Program-made: the position numbers and the translations under genes
The notes under the pieces: model-generated
Databases searched by the model: none
Told to the model about the DNA's origin: nothing
What the model saw: the letters and a program-made list of their open reading frames with translations, nothing else
Part shown: piece by piece, positions 1 through 8,557 of the stretch
How the letters are laid out: the number at the start of each line of letters is the position of its first letter
How positions within the stretch are numbered: the first letter of the stretch is position 1
Assembly: GCA_964542875.1 (NCBI GenBank)
Contig: CAZIWA010000021.1
Span: forward strand, 1 to 55,320
DNA: 55,320 bases
Source: CAZGOM01 sp964542875
Lineage (GTDB): Bacteria > Planctomycetota > Phycisphaerae > Phycisphaerales > Phycisphaeraceae
Direction: 5' to 3'

Positions 1-1831
1 TGGTGAGCTGGGCGCGCGCTGCGGCGCGGACCTCGGGGGTGAGGACCAGGTGATTGCCCCAGACTTCGTTGGAGTAGAGTTCGGGGGTTTTCTCCATGGC
101 CTCTTCAAGGATGGCGTAATACTTTTCCATTGCGGGACCGGCAGCGCCAAAGCGGGCGGCGCTGTAGTCCTTGATGACGTCTTTGTAAGGGGTCTTGATG
201 TCCCAGTAGAGCTGCTGCATGAGGTAGTTGTCCAGGCCGCAGGAGGCCCAGTCGTCGTAGCCCTGGGTCATGTGTCCGTTCAGGCCAAGCTCATAAAGCC
301 AGGGGTAGTTGGTGCCGATGATTCCCCAGCGGGGGCAGATCATGGCGACGTTCCAGGAGTAGCCAAGAGGTTCATAGTCGTAGTAGTACTGCTCGGCTCC
401 GGAGGCGCGGGCCTGGGCAGACCAGTCTTGGAGCCATTTTTTGTAGGCGCGGTTGGTGTCTTCCTTGTCGGCGCGGATGTGGTGAAGGGGGCTGATGTCC
501 AGAGGAGCATAGACGAGGGCCATGGCGCCGTTGACGGTTTCAATGCGCGGGGGGCTGGTGTTGTTGGCGTAGACAAGGACACCGAACTTTTTATCAGGAT
601 GGACGGCGAGGACTTTGGGAATGACGCGGTTGTGGAAGAACCAGAGCTGGTCGGTGACGGCGAAGGCGCCGATGGTGAAGTCGAATTCGTTTGAGCGGAG
701 CTTGGAGGAGGCGGGGCGCTCGTCGAGCATGATGCCGTCTTCAGCGGAGATGGAGACGTATCTGGCGCCCGGGTTTTTGTTGAAGAAGTCGATGTAATAG
801 TCGGCGTAGAGGTCCCAGACCTTGGGGTTGGCCATGTTGGGGAAGTGGGTGTTGACGACGCCGCGATACATGGCGAAATAGTCGTCGGTGAGGGCCATGT
901 ATTTTTCTTCGACGGGTTTTGAAGTGGTGGTGCCGTCGGGGTTTTTGGAGGGCTTGTTGACGGTGCGAGTGCGTTCAACGCGGTCGTATTTGGGTTGCGT
1001 GGCACCCCAGCGCAGGGGACCGGCGAGGGCGTGGCCGGCGGGGATGGGGTCTTGATCGATGGCGCGGATGAAGTTGCCTTTGTTGCGCAGGGTCCAGCGG
1101 CCGTAGTCTTTACCGGGGCCGTAGGTGCACCACCAGTAACGCATGGAATGTGAGGGGCTTTGGGCTTTGTCGGGGCTGATGGAAACGGTGGGAGAGGAGG
1201 GGTAGAGCTCACCAAAGGGGCCGGGCATGGTCCAGCGACAGCCAAGCTGCTGGAGGAGGTCGTAAGCGGCGTAGAGGGTGCCGCGGGCATTGGGACCGGC
1301 GAGGATGATGTTGTTGGCTTTGGTTTTGAGGAGGATGCCGTCTTTTTTCAGATTTGTCAGGTCGGCGGTGTAGCCCTGGGCCTTGGCGTGAGCGGGGCCG
1401 ATGAGGATGACGGTGCCCTGCGGGAGCGGCGCGCCGGGTGCGATGCGGGCGATGGGGAGGGATGCGCCGGAGATTTGCTTGAGGATGGACTGGAGCTCGT
1501 TTGCGGCCAGGAGTTCGTCGTCGCCGATGTCGGTGATGCCTTTGAGGGCCTTATCGACGGCGGGCTTGAGCTGAGCCGGGGTGATGGCGGGGTTTTTGGC
1601 TTTGAGGTCCGTTTCGGTGGATTTGAGGGCTGAGGCGAGGTAATCGTCGTAGAGGGTTTTATCGGGGAGGACGATGGTGGCTGCGGGCTTGCCGTCTTTG
1701 GTGAGCGCAAGCCCTGAGCCGAGGGTGGGCGTAGGGGCCTGACCGGGTGCCACGGACTGTTGGGATTGCTGTGATTGGCAGCCGGCAAGGAGAAGGATGC
1801 CGAGCAAGAGGGGAAGGATGGTTTTAAGCAT
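1..1831 (-). CDS. DUF4838 domain lipoprotein (C-terminus outside window)
   Basis: The reading frame is open from the ATG at 1831 to the window edge, giving about 610 residues with no stop. The first 18 residues form a lipoprotein signal with the lipobox LLAG-C at Cys18, so the protein should be anchored to a membrane. A region near residues 110-180 (GPNARGTLYAAYDLLQQLGC) resembles the N-terminal GH20-like alpha/beta domain found in front of many glycosidases. The long stretch after it, including YYDYEPLGYSWN and a GLNGHMTQGYDDW-like motif, is typical of DUF4838 proteins of planctomycetes and Verrucomicrobia. These are thought to act on polysaccharides, but no reaction is established. It is the last visible gene of the minus-strand run that begins with the regulator at 8281, so a carbohydrate role is inferred from context. 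Confidence 0.82.
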   Translation of the reverse strand, partial: MLKTILPLLLGILLLAGCQSQQSQQSVAPGQAPTPTLGSGLALTKDGKPAATIVLPDKTLYDDYLASALKSTETDLKAKNPAITPAQLKPAVDKALKGITDIGDDELLAANELQSILKQISGASLPIARIAPGAPLPQGTVILIGPAHAKAQGYTADLTNLKKDGILLKTKANNIILAGPNARGTLYAAYDLLQQLGCRWTMPGPFGELYPSSPTVSISPDKAQSPSHSMRYWWCTYGPGKDYGRWTLRNKGNFIRAIDQDPIPAGHALAGPLRWGATQPKYDRVERTRTVNKPSKNPDGTTTSKPVEEKYMALTDDYFAMYRGVVNTHFPNMANPKVWDLYADYYIDFFNKNPGARYVSISAEDGIMLDERPASSKLRSNEFDFTIGAFAVTDQLWFFHNRVIPKVLAVHPDKKFGVLVYANNTSPPRIETVNGAMALVYAPLDISPLHHIRADKEDTNRAYKKWLQDWSAQARASGAEQYYYDYEPLGYSWNVAMICPRWGIIGTNYPWLYELGLNGHMTQGYDDWASCGLDNYLMQQLYWDIKTPYKDVIKDYSAARFGAAGPAMEKYYAILEEAMEKTPELYSNEVWGNHLVLTPEVRAAARAQLT

Positions 1832-2009
1832 TACCGAACTCCGTTGGAAGCGGGGAGAGTTATGGAGGTTTGATGCTTAGAATAACGATTTTGTTCCAGA
1901 AGGGATAAGGAAAAAAGTAAAGGCAGGAAAGCCAGAGAGAGAGTAGGGAGCCGGTTTAAGGAGTGGATGATGAACTGGGGCTCGGATGGTGGGCCTCGCG
2001 GACTCGGCC

Positions 2010-2048
2010 GCACCCTACAAGAGCACCCTAAATGAGCACCTTGTAAAA
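2010..2048. repeat. 13-bp tandem direct repeat, about 2.5 copies
   Basis: GCACCCTACAAGA is followed directly by GCACCCTAAATGA and then by the weaker GCACCTTGTAAAA. The array lies at the junction between the stop of the PcRGLX-like gene and the spacer before the DUF4838 gene. It could be a binding site or slippage product. No function can be read from it. Confidence 0.5.
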
Positions 2049-2051
2049 GAA

Positions 2052-5000
2052 TCAGGGCTTGGCGGTGTCGGGGAAGGGGGCGAAGAAAGGAGGGATGCCC
2101 TGGACGCTGCGGATGCAGGCGTTGGAGGCGGCGATGGACCAGACCTTGCCGCGGTCGGCGCGTTTGGGCTCGATGGTGAGGGTCTGGTCGGACCCGGCAT
2201 AGGGCATGGATTGGGTTGGGCCGGGCTGGTCGTCGGGGGTGAAGACCTGGAGGGTGCCGCGTTTGCTGGGGTCGCCCAGTGCGGCGAGGGTGATGGAGAA
2301 AGATTCGCAGTCGGCAGGGACGTAGAAGTACCAGCGGCCGTCTGGACCGAAGGTGTGGGGTGAGCCTTTTTCCGGCACGGCGAAGCGCTGGGTGCCCAGA
2401 GAGGAAAGCTTGCGGGCGTCGTAGAGGTAGAAGGGGTCGGTGCTGGTGAGCTCCATGCGGTAGTCGCCGGTGAGGGTGTCGGCAGGCTGATTGATTTCCA
2501 GCTTGTCCTGGGTGGTGGGGATGACGGATTGCGAGATGAGCTTGCCATCGGGGCCGAACCACTTGAGGGTGACGGGGCCGTACCCCGAGAAGCGGTTGGA
2601 GACAGTGAAAGGGGCGTCGTCTTTCTGGCTAAAGAGCGCGGTGAGCGCGTAGGACCTGGCGTTGTTGATCCGGTTGGCGCGGGGGCCCTGGGCGTTATAG
2701 GGCGTCTGGTCCATGGGGAAGGGAGATTGGATGCTGGAGAGGAGCGCGACGCCGTTTTGGACGCCGTAGCTGTAGGGGAGCCAGTCGACCATGTGGGTTT
2801 GAGGATCGCCGGGGAACTCGTAGAGCTGGGGGCCGACATTGGCTTCGCTCCAGCCGGTCTGGAGGAATTTCCTGTCACCGGTGAGGCGGTAGGCGAATTC
2901 CAGGGCGCGGCCGGCACCGCCAGCGAAGTGGCCGGAGTTGTTCTGGATGGGATTTTCTTTGGCGTAAGTTTCGGCGAACTGGAGGAAGAAGGCGGTGGCG
3001 ACGGGGTCGTGGGAATACTCGATCCACGGTTCCATGAAGGGGGCGTAGGTGATGCTGGTGGGGTCGTGGTCGTAGGCGGGCTTGACGTACATCTTGGGGA
3101 GATCAGAAACGATGCGGAGAAGGGCGGGGGCGTTGAAGGTGGCTTTGTAGTAATCGACCCAGATGGAGATGCAGCCTGCGCCCTGGCGCTCGGGCGCGAC
3201 GTTGCCTTTGGCGACGGCGAGGTCCGCGGTTTCGAGGATGACATCCCAGGCGCGGCGGTTGCCAAGGAGGTAGTAGTCGTAGAGGAGAAAGTCGAGCTGG
3301 CTGTTGTATTCGCCGGTGCGCGCGCCGGTGTGCCAGTGGACGATGCCTTTGTAGTCGCCCATGCCGCCGACGGCTTTGCGGGCGGCTTCGTTGTGGTGTG
3401 TGATGAATTGCGGGGTGGCGTAGTGGCAGACATCCACGTCCATGAGGTGAAGGGTGTTGGCGCGAGCGAATTTGAGGTATCCGGCGTCGCCGCTGCGGAG
3501 GTAGAGGAGCCAGGGGACGCGCGCGCGGCCGTGGTGGAAGCCGGCCCAGAGGCGGTAGTAACGCGGGCGGAGGTTGGGATCGATTTCATTGACGAGGGTG
3601 AAGCTGTCGCCGTAATTGAACATGCCATAGGCGTGGTTCAAATCCCAGGTGAGGCGCTGGACGAATTCAAAGCCGTCGGCAAAGAAGCGCTCGGTGACGG
3701 GGAAGCGTGCGGGGTTGTACGGTGCGACGGAGCCGGAGACCCGAGAATCGGCAAACCATTGCGGGGAGGCGAGGAAGTGGAGGTTGGATTCAAAGGCGTT
3801 GCGGAGTGCGTCGAGCTGTTGGGGGTCGGTCTGAGGGCCAAAGGCCAGGAGCATGTCGTGGGTTTTGCCGACGCCCATGGCATTGGCATTGCGTGCGCCG
3901 TCGCCGTAGGTGAGCTGGTAGGTGTCGCCGACTTTCTTGGCGAAGCCGTATTCCTTGAGGAGGGGGCCGGTGAGGTAGTGCTGGGGGATCTGGAAGTCCA
4001 GGAGTTTGCCCTGGTGGACGAAGGGGAGCCGCCAGGCGTTTTCGGGGAGGGCTTCCTGCTCGGGGGTGAGGACGCGCTGGCCGTTGCCGGGCCAGAAGTG
4101 GACGGTGAGACCGGCGGGGGAAGATTCAAGCTCCTTGGGGAAATTCTGCCAGAATTCACGGACGAGGATGGCGACCTGGCCGCGGGCGAACCAGCCGGGG
4201 GCCTGTTGGCTGGTGAGGATGTTTTTTTCGTTTGCAGGGTCGGTGAGGTCGCGGATGATGAAGCTGTTGAAGTCTCGCTGGAGCAGGCTGACGCTGGTGC
4301 CGGGCTTTTGCTCGAATGCGCCTGTGCGCTGGCCGTCGGCGGGGCCCGCGGCGAGGCCAAAGCGGGCGTCATCGCCTTTGATGGGGACGAAGAGCCCGAT
4401 GTCGCGGTAGCGGGTTTGGGTGGTGTCCTCGGCGATGATGAAGGTGTGCTGGAGACGGAACCAGGGAACGCCGGCGTAGAAGTAAAAACGCATGACGTAA
4501 CGGCCGAGCGTTTTGGCGGAAGGGTTGGCGGGGTCAGCGTGTGCGCCTTCAACGCGGATGACGCCGGCGAGGGGGCCTTGCTGCTCGATGGTGACTTTGG
4601 TGGAGGGATCGGCCTGGGCCCAGAAGCGTTTGCCGGATTCATCCGCCATGAATGGGCCGCGGAGGTCGGCGGGTTTGCCGGAGGCGATGATTTCCTTGCC
4701 GGCGAGGGTCATCCGGTCGAGGAAGTTAAAGCCCTGTTTTTTGATGACGAAGGTGGCCTGGCCGGTGTTGACGGTGATCCTGTCGGACGTTTCGGCGAAA
4801 GAGAGAGAGCCGGTGGCCTGATTCTTTTTGTCGGGACCAAAGGCGAGGCGCAGGTCGGTTTGTTTTTTGGATTCAAGCGGGGTTTGGAAGTCGAGCCCGA
4901 GCCACTTGATGGAGCCTTCCTTGCTCCAGCGGGCGAGGACTTCAGTCTGCACGGGGATCGGTTTGCCGTCAGCGAGAAGGGTGATGTTTTGCGCGTCCCA

Positions 5001-6161
5001 GAGTGCGCCTTCGGGGAAGGGAACACCGGTGCGAGCGTGCCAGTTGGGGAGGGTCGCGGGAGCGGGCTGGTTTGCGATAAGCGGGATTTCGCCTTGAGTG
5101 ATTGGGGCCTTGGCGGGGGCGACAAGGGAGAAGGGGATGGAGGTGGGCGCGGATGCGGGTTGGTTTTTGCTGCGGGCATCAAGCGTGAGGTTGTACTTGC
5201 CGGGGGCGAGGTCTTTGATGGGGATGTCGAGGCTGAGGGTGCCGGACTTGAGGGAATCCAGGGTGATGGTCTGGAGAGGCTTGTCGCCGCCGGACTGAAG
5301 GACGTTGACGGTGAGGGTGGTGTCGGCGGGTTTGCCGGCCGTCAGCGAAAGGGCCAGAAGGGCGACGCGGTCGAGGGTGGAGTAAGTCGATTTGTCGAGC
5401 GTGGCAAAGGCCGATGCAGGGGCCGCGGGAAGGGCGAGGGATTCTTCTTTTGTGCCCAGGTGGAGCAGACCGTAACCGGCGACGGAGCCAAAAGAACTGA
5501 TGGGCGCCCAGGTGGCCAGCTCCACGGAACTGGTGGTTTTGTCGGTGGCCTGGAGGGCCCGCTCACGGGTGACGTTGATGCCCCAGATGGAGCCTGCGGG
5601 AGGAGCGGCGGGGTAGCCGAAATCAGCCCAGGGGATGGCGATTTCCGTGGCCCAGCCTTTGGGAGTGGTGGCGGCTTTGGAAGTCCATGCGCCGTTCCAC
5701 TTGATGTCCTGGCCGGGGCCGTAGTCGTTGTGGGCGTTGCGTTCGTTGGTGACGAACTGGTGGTAGCCCGCTTTACGGCGTTTGCGGTCGATGAAGACTT
5801 CGACGCAGTTGTCGGACCATTTGTCTTCGCCTGCGCCGGCCCGGGAATTGAGCTTGTCGAGGTGGGGTTCTTCGCAGTCGAAAGCGATGTAGAGGAATTG
5901 GTCGTCGTAGCAGACGCGGACGATGGTGTTGACGGTGGTGTCGCCGGCGGCGGGTGTCTGGAGGCGGTCGATGGTGAAGGCGGTTTTCCAGGCTTGGTCG
6001 TCGAGCTTGCCGTCGAGTGTGGGGGCGGCGGCGACTTTGGGGGCGTAGATGGTTTGAGGAGGCGTGGGGTCGGGGTAGTAAGTGACGTCAGGTGTGCCCG
6101 CGTTTGCGATGGCCGGGACGAGGAAGATGAAGCCGAGGAGAAGGGATTTGAGGGTGGGCAT
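2052..6161 (-). CDS. Secreted CBM9-like + PcRGLX/YetA-family (exo-rhamnogalacturonan lyase-like) protein
   Basis: This is a 1369-residue protein with a Sec signal peptide (residues 1-21, ending AIANA). Residues ~35-240 look like a family 9 carbohydrate-binding domain: APTLDGKLDDQAW at the start, then a YIAFDCEEP strand, DNCVEVFID, and WATEIAIPW. From ~350 the sequence follows the PcRGLX/YetA plan: an N-terminal RIFT-barrel domain (TGVPFPEGAL, then IKWLGLDFQ), a central alpha/alpha toroid (~780-1200, with NHAYGMFNYGD and HWHTGARTGEYNSQLD), and a C-terminal beta-sandwich. Family members include PL26 exo-rhamnogalacturonan lyases. The N-terminal CBM9-like addition makes it longer than typical members of ~900 residues. 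It lies between a pseudopilin gene and the DUF4838 gene. The substrate, possibly rhamnogalacturonan, is inferred. Confidence 0.85.
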   Translation of the reverse strand: MPTLKSLLLGFIFLVPAIANAGTPDVTYYPDPTPPQTIYAPKVAAAPTLDGKLDDQAWKTAFTIDRLQTPAAGDTTVNTIVRVCYDDQFLYIAFDCEEPHLDKLNSRAGAGEDKWSDNCVEVFIDRKRRKAGYHQFVTNERNAHNDYGPGQDIKWNGAWTSKAATTPKGWATEIAIPWADFGYPAAPPAGSIWGINVTRERALQATDKTTSSVELATWAPISSFGSVAGYGLLHLGTKEESLALPAAPASAFATLDKSTYSTLDRVALLALSLTAGKPADTTLTVNVLQSGGDKPLQTITLDSLKSGTLSLDIPIKDLAPGKYNLTLDARSKNQPASAPTSIPFSLVAPAKAPITQGEIPLIANQPAPATLPNWHARTGVPFPEGALWDAQNITLLADGKPIPVQTEVLARWSKEGSIKWLGLDFQTPLESKKQTDLRLAFGPDKKNQATGSLSFAETSDRITVNTGQATFVIKKQGFNFLDRMTLAGKEIIASGKPADLRGPFMADESGKRFWAQADPSTKVTIEQQGPLAGVIRVEGAHADPANPSAKTLGRYVMRFYFYAGVPWFRLQHTFIIAEDTTQTRYRDIGLFVPIKGDDARFGLAAGPADGQRTGAFEQKPGTSVSLLQRDFNSFIIRDLTDPANEKNILTSQQAPGWFARGQVAILVREFWQNFPKELESSPAGLTVHFWPGNGQRVLTPEQEALPENAWRLPFVHQGKLLDFQIPQHYLTGPLLKEYGFAKKVGDTYQLTYGDGARNANAMGVGKTHDMLLAFGPQTDPQQLDALRNAFESNLHFLASPQWFADSRVSGSVAPYNPARFPVTERFFADGFEFVQRLTWDLNHAYGMFNYGDSFTLVNEIDPNLRPRYYRLWAGFHHGRARVPWLLYLRSGDAGYLKFARANTLHLMDVDVCHYATPQFITHHNEAARKAVGGMGDYKGIVHWHTGARTGEYNSQLDFLLYDYYLLGNRRAWDVILETADLAVAKGNVAPERQGAGCISIWVDYYKATFNAPALLRIVSDLPKMYVKPAYDHDPTSITYAPFMEPWIEYSHDPVATAFFLQFAETYAKENPIQNNSGHFAGGAGRALEFAYRLTGDRKFLQTGWSEANVGPQLYEFPGDPQTHMVDWLPYSYGVQNGVALLSSIQSPFPMDQTPYNAQGPRANRINNARSYALTALFSQKDDAPFTVSNRFSGYGPVTLKWFGPDGKLISQSVIPTTQDKLEINQPADTLTGDYRMELTSTDPFYLYDARKLSSLGTQRFAVPEKGSPHTFGPDGRWYFYVPADCESFSITLAALGDPSKRGTLQVFTPDDQPGPTQSMPYAGSDQTLTIEPKRADRGKVWSIAASNACIRSVQGIPPFFAPFPDTAKP

Positions 6162-6179
6162 GAGTGGGGGAGATTTATG

Positions 6180-6204
6180 ATTTGTAAATTACAAATTGTA
6201 ATTT
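6180..6204. promoter_or_regulatory. Two overlapping palindromes, candidate operator
   Basis: Two perfect odd-centred palindromes overlap here: ATTTGTAAATTACAAAT (6180-6196) and AAATTACAAATTGTAATTT (6186-6204). They lie 19-43 bases upstream of the ATG of the CBM9/PcRGLX gene, in the only strongly AT-rich stretch of this part of the window. The half-site ATTGTAAT/ATTACAAAT resembles the ATTGCAAT sites near the regulator gene at 8281. Binding by that regulator is an inference. Confidence 0.5.
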
Positions 6205-6269
6205 AAAGGCTTGAAAATGAGGTTTTTTTGAGAGTTTAGAAGTTTTTTCAGGAGACTTGGCGGTTTGGA

Positions 6270-7136
6270 TCAGATGTCGTCGACGTAAGAGAAGGGGTCG
6301 TAGCCGATTTCGCCGTCGAGGGCGTCGAAGACGTCTTCGGTGCGGGCGCGCATGGTGTCGAAACCGGAGGCGAAGGAGTTGGGGAGGTTTTTGATTTTGC
6401 CGCCTCGGTCGTAGATGAATTTGGCACTGCCGTCGGAATAGGCGGTGTTTAAGCCGATCTGGTGGTAGAAGGCGCTGAAGTTGGTGCCGGGAACCCAGGA
6501 GAGGTTTTGGAGGAAGGTGTCGGTGATGAGGGAGACGCGGGGGTAAGTGGCCAGGGGGCCTTTGTCGAAGTTATAGAGGTAGCGTTCGCCGGAGTTGAGG
6601 GTGGTGGGGTAAAGGGCGGGCCGCTGGCCGGTGTCGTTCCAGCGTTTGAAGCGGACGGCGTAGCTGAAGAAGCTATCGATGGAGCCGGCCTGGACGCGTT
6701 GCTTAAAGAGAGGCTGGTTGGCGAAGTAGCCCAGGGCGACGGCTCGGCTTTTGGAGAGCAGGTAGAAGGTGTTGGGGGCCTCGGCGGGGCAGTACATGGG
6801 GGCCATGGTGGGGAGGATTTCATCGTAATAGAGGCTGCCGAGGCCGGAGGCGCGGGTGAAGGTGGAGCCGCCTGGGCTGGAGAGGTTGTTGGAGTAGAAG
6901 TCGCTGGTGCCGCCGTCGTCGGGGAGGTTTCGTTTGTAGCTGTCGGCGTACATGACAACGCCCTGCATGTTTGCGCGGACGTTGGCCTGACAGGCGAGCT
7001 GCTGGGCTGAGGCACGGGACTTGGAGAGCGAGGGGAGGAGCAGCGCGATCAGCACGCCGATGATGGTGATGACGACGAGCAACTCGATGAGGGTGAAGGC
7101 GGAAGGAGAAGGGGAGTTTTTTTTCGTTGCGGGCAT
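6270..7136 (-). CDS. Pseudopilin-like protein with H-X9-DG motif
   Basis: This 288-residue protein has a type IV prepilin signal: a short basic leader, a predicted cut at Ala13/Phe14, FTLIELLVVI with Glu at mature position 5, then a hydrophobic helix. Near the C-terminus HQIGLNTAYSDG (His ~225, Asp-Gly ~235-236) fits the H-X9-DG motif of the prepilin-type processing-associated family, which is greatly expanded in planctomycetes and Lentisphaerae. It should be cut by a prepilin peptidase and assembled or anchored at the inner membrane. Its function in these bacteria is unknown. It sits between the regulator gene (41-bp gap) and the CBM9/PcRGLX gene (108-bp gap), on the same strand. Confidence 0.9.
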   Translation of the reverse strand: MPATKKNSPSPSAFTLIELLVVITIIGVLIALLLPSLSKSRASAQQLACQANVRANMQGVVMYADSYKRNLPDDGGTSDFYSNNLSSPGGSTFTRASGLGSLYYDEILPTMAPMYCPAEAPNTFYLLSKSRAVALGYFANQPLFKQRVQAGSIDSFFSYAVRFKRWNDTGQRPALYPTTLNSGERYLYNFDKGPLATYPRVSLITDTFLQNLSWVPGTNFSAFYHQIGLNTAYSDGSAKFIYDRGGKIKNLPNSFASGFDTMRARTEDVFDALDGEIGYDPFSYVDDI

Positions 7137-7177
7137 GGCGGCGTCCTGTTTTGGGCGATATGCGTTTGAGATGAGGA

Positions 7178-8281
7178 TCAGGTGGAGGGGAGGAGTTGAG
7201 GCGAGCGGACGGATTGGCCGAGGTGGATGTCACAGCTCATGAGGACGCGTTCAAAGCGCTTGGCGGGATTGGCCATGCGGGAGAGGAGCATTTGCGCGCC
7301 ACGGGTGCCCATGTCGTGAAGGGGGACTGCGATGGAGGTGAGAGGGGGGCAGCCGGAGATTTCGCGGCCTCGGGGCTGGGCGTCGAAGCCGATGAGTTGA
7401 TAGTCGCGCGCGGGTTCAAAACCCATGGCCAGAGCGCCCATGGCGAAGCCGATGGCGAGTTCATCACTGGCGGCAAAGACGGCATCGGGACGGCGGGTGA
7501 GGCATTGGAAGTCCATCACGCAGCGCGCGCCGGAGCCTTCGCCATAACAGCGGGTGAAGAAGCGGTGGTTGGCGGGGATGGGCTCGCCCCAGCCGGCCTC
7601 AAAGCCACGGAGGCGGGTTTGAGAGGTGGCGTCGTAGGCGCCGGGGCTGGTTTGGGAAGCGACGCCGACGAAGGCAGGGGCGTGGCACCCGGCGAGACGA
7701 AATTGAAGGCCCGCAAGCGAGGCGGCGTGCTCTTCGTCGGGGGCCACGACGTCGAAGTTCGCATTGCCCTGGACCAGTAGCGAGGTGACGGTCTGGATGA
7801 GGACGGCGGGCTGGTCCTTGCGCAGAGAGATGGGATAGGCTTCGGGTTGAACGATGGCGACGGCGCTGAAATTGGCATAGCGGCGGGCGGAGAGGTCGTA
7901 ATCCCTGGGGCGGGTGAGCAGGAGTTCAACGCTGTGGCCCAGGCGCTCCATGGTTTTGGTGAAGCCCTCGACGATGGGGGCGGCGACGGCGTCCAGGGGT
8001 TGCTTGCCGCAGAGGACGGCGATGGGTGCGCGTGCGGGTGAAGGGGCGGGAGAGTCGGAAGGGGCTTTGAGGACGACGGTGCCCGCTTTGGGCTTGGAGT
8101 GGACGTAGCCCTCGCGCGCGAGCTGCTGGAGGGCCAGGAATGTGTTGCGGTGGCCGGCGGCCAAGGCGCGGGCGAGATCGGGAATGGGGGGCAGGCGGGA
8201 GCCGACGGGCCATTTATCGCCCAGGTCCTGGAGGAGGCGTTGTTTGATTTTTTCTTGTGCGGTAGTACGTGTTGGGGACAT
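7178..8281 (-). CDS. GntR-type HTH / LacI-type sensor hybrid transcriptional regulator
   Basis: With the ATG at 8281 the protein has 367 residues. Residues ~5-70 form a GntR winged helix (WPVGSRLPPIPDLARAL, then HRNTFLALQQLAREGYV, then GTVV). Residues ~80-360 are a periplasmic-binding-protein-like sugar sensor of the LacI/GalR kind (PDAVFAASDELAIGFAMG, DYQLIGFDAQP, TSIAVPLHDMGTRGAQML). An upstream TTG at 8317 is in frame but lies upstream of the likely transcription start, so I prefer 8281. It is the first gene of a minus-strand run leading into a pseudopilin and two carbohydrate-enzyme-like genes, so a sugar-responsive local regulator is likely. ATTGCAAT palindromes overlap its presumed promoter, which suggests autoregulation. 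Confidence 0.88.
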   Translation of the reverse strand: MSPTRTTAQEKIKQRLLQDLGDKWPVGSRLPPIPDLARALAAGHRNTFLALQQLAREGYVHSKPKAGTVVLKAPSDSPAPSPARAPIAVLCGKQPLDAVAAPIVEGFTKTMERLGHSVELLLTRPRDYDLSARRYANFSAVAIVQPEAYPISLRKDQPAVLIQTVTSLLVQGNANFDVVAPDEEHAASLAGLQFRLAGCHAPAFVGVASQTSPGAYDATSQTRLRGFEAGWGEPIPANHRFFTRCYGEGSGARCVMDFQCLTRRPDAVFAASDELAIGFAMGALAMGFEPARDYQLIGFDAQPRGREISGCPPLTSIAVPLHDMGTRGAQMLLSRMANPAKRFERVLMSCDIHLGQSVRSPQLLPST

Positions 8282-8300
8282 GGGGTGGAGGGTAATGGGG

Positions 8301-8343
8301 TGCAATAAAAATTGCAAGATATATTTTTAAATATTGCAATATT
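8301..8343 (-). promoter_or_regulatory. Presumed regulator promoter with two palindromic operators
   Basis: On the minus strand TTGCAA (8334-8339), a 17-base spacer and TGCAAT (8311-8316) make a plausible -35/-10 pair, giving a leader of about 23 bases before the ATG at 8281. A perfect palindrome AATATTGCAATATT (8330-8343) covers the -35 element. A perfect inverted repeat TGCAAT-AAAA-ATTGCA (8301-8316) covers the -10 element. This is what an autorepressed promoter would look like. Neither promoter use nor binding has been shown. Confidence 0.55.
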
Positions 8344-8407
8344 GTAGGGATTGTTGGTCTGAATATTAGGTTTTATTAGGAATTTCATTGTTGTGGAGAG
8401 GGTGAAT

Positions 8408-8444
8408 TTGACGGATACATGGTGGTATATTGCAATTAATGCAA
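8408..8444 (+). promoter_or_regulatory. Presumed DUF2920 hydrolase promoter with overlapping operator
   Basis: TTGACG (8408-8413), a 17-base spacer and TGCAAT (8431-8436) form a candidate promoter reading toward the hydrolase gene at 8558. The inverted repeat TTGCA-ATTAA-TGCAA (8430-8444) overlaps the -10 hexamer and presumed start point. The same TTGCA half-site occurs on the divergent side, so one protein could control both directions. Confidence 0.5.
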
Positions 8445-8557
8445 GGGGCAGGCATGCAGAGGGTTGGGCGTTATCGGCCGGACGCGGGGACGTGCAAGGG
8501 CTTATTAAAATGCCTTAAACCCAATGTTGTGCATGAGTCCGTGCTTAGAGGAGAGAC

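Noticed and set aside
2529..6206. A 1225-codon open frame on the plus strand opposite the CBM9/PcRGLX gene
   Set aside because: It is low-complexity Gly/Val/Glu/Asp-rich text produced by GC-rich codons of the real gene on the other strand. The minus-strand frame has a signal peptide and clear domains.
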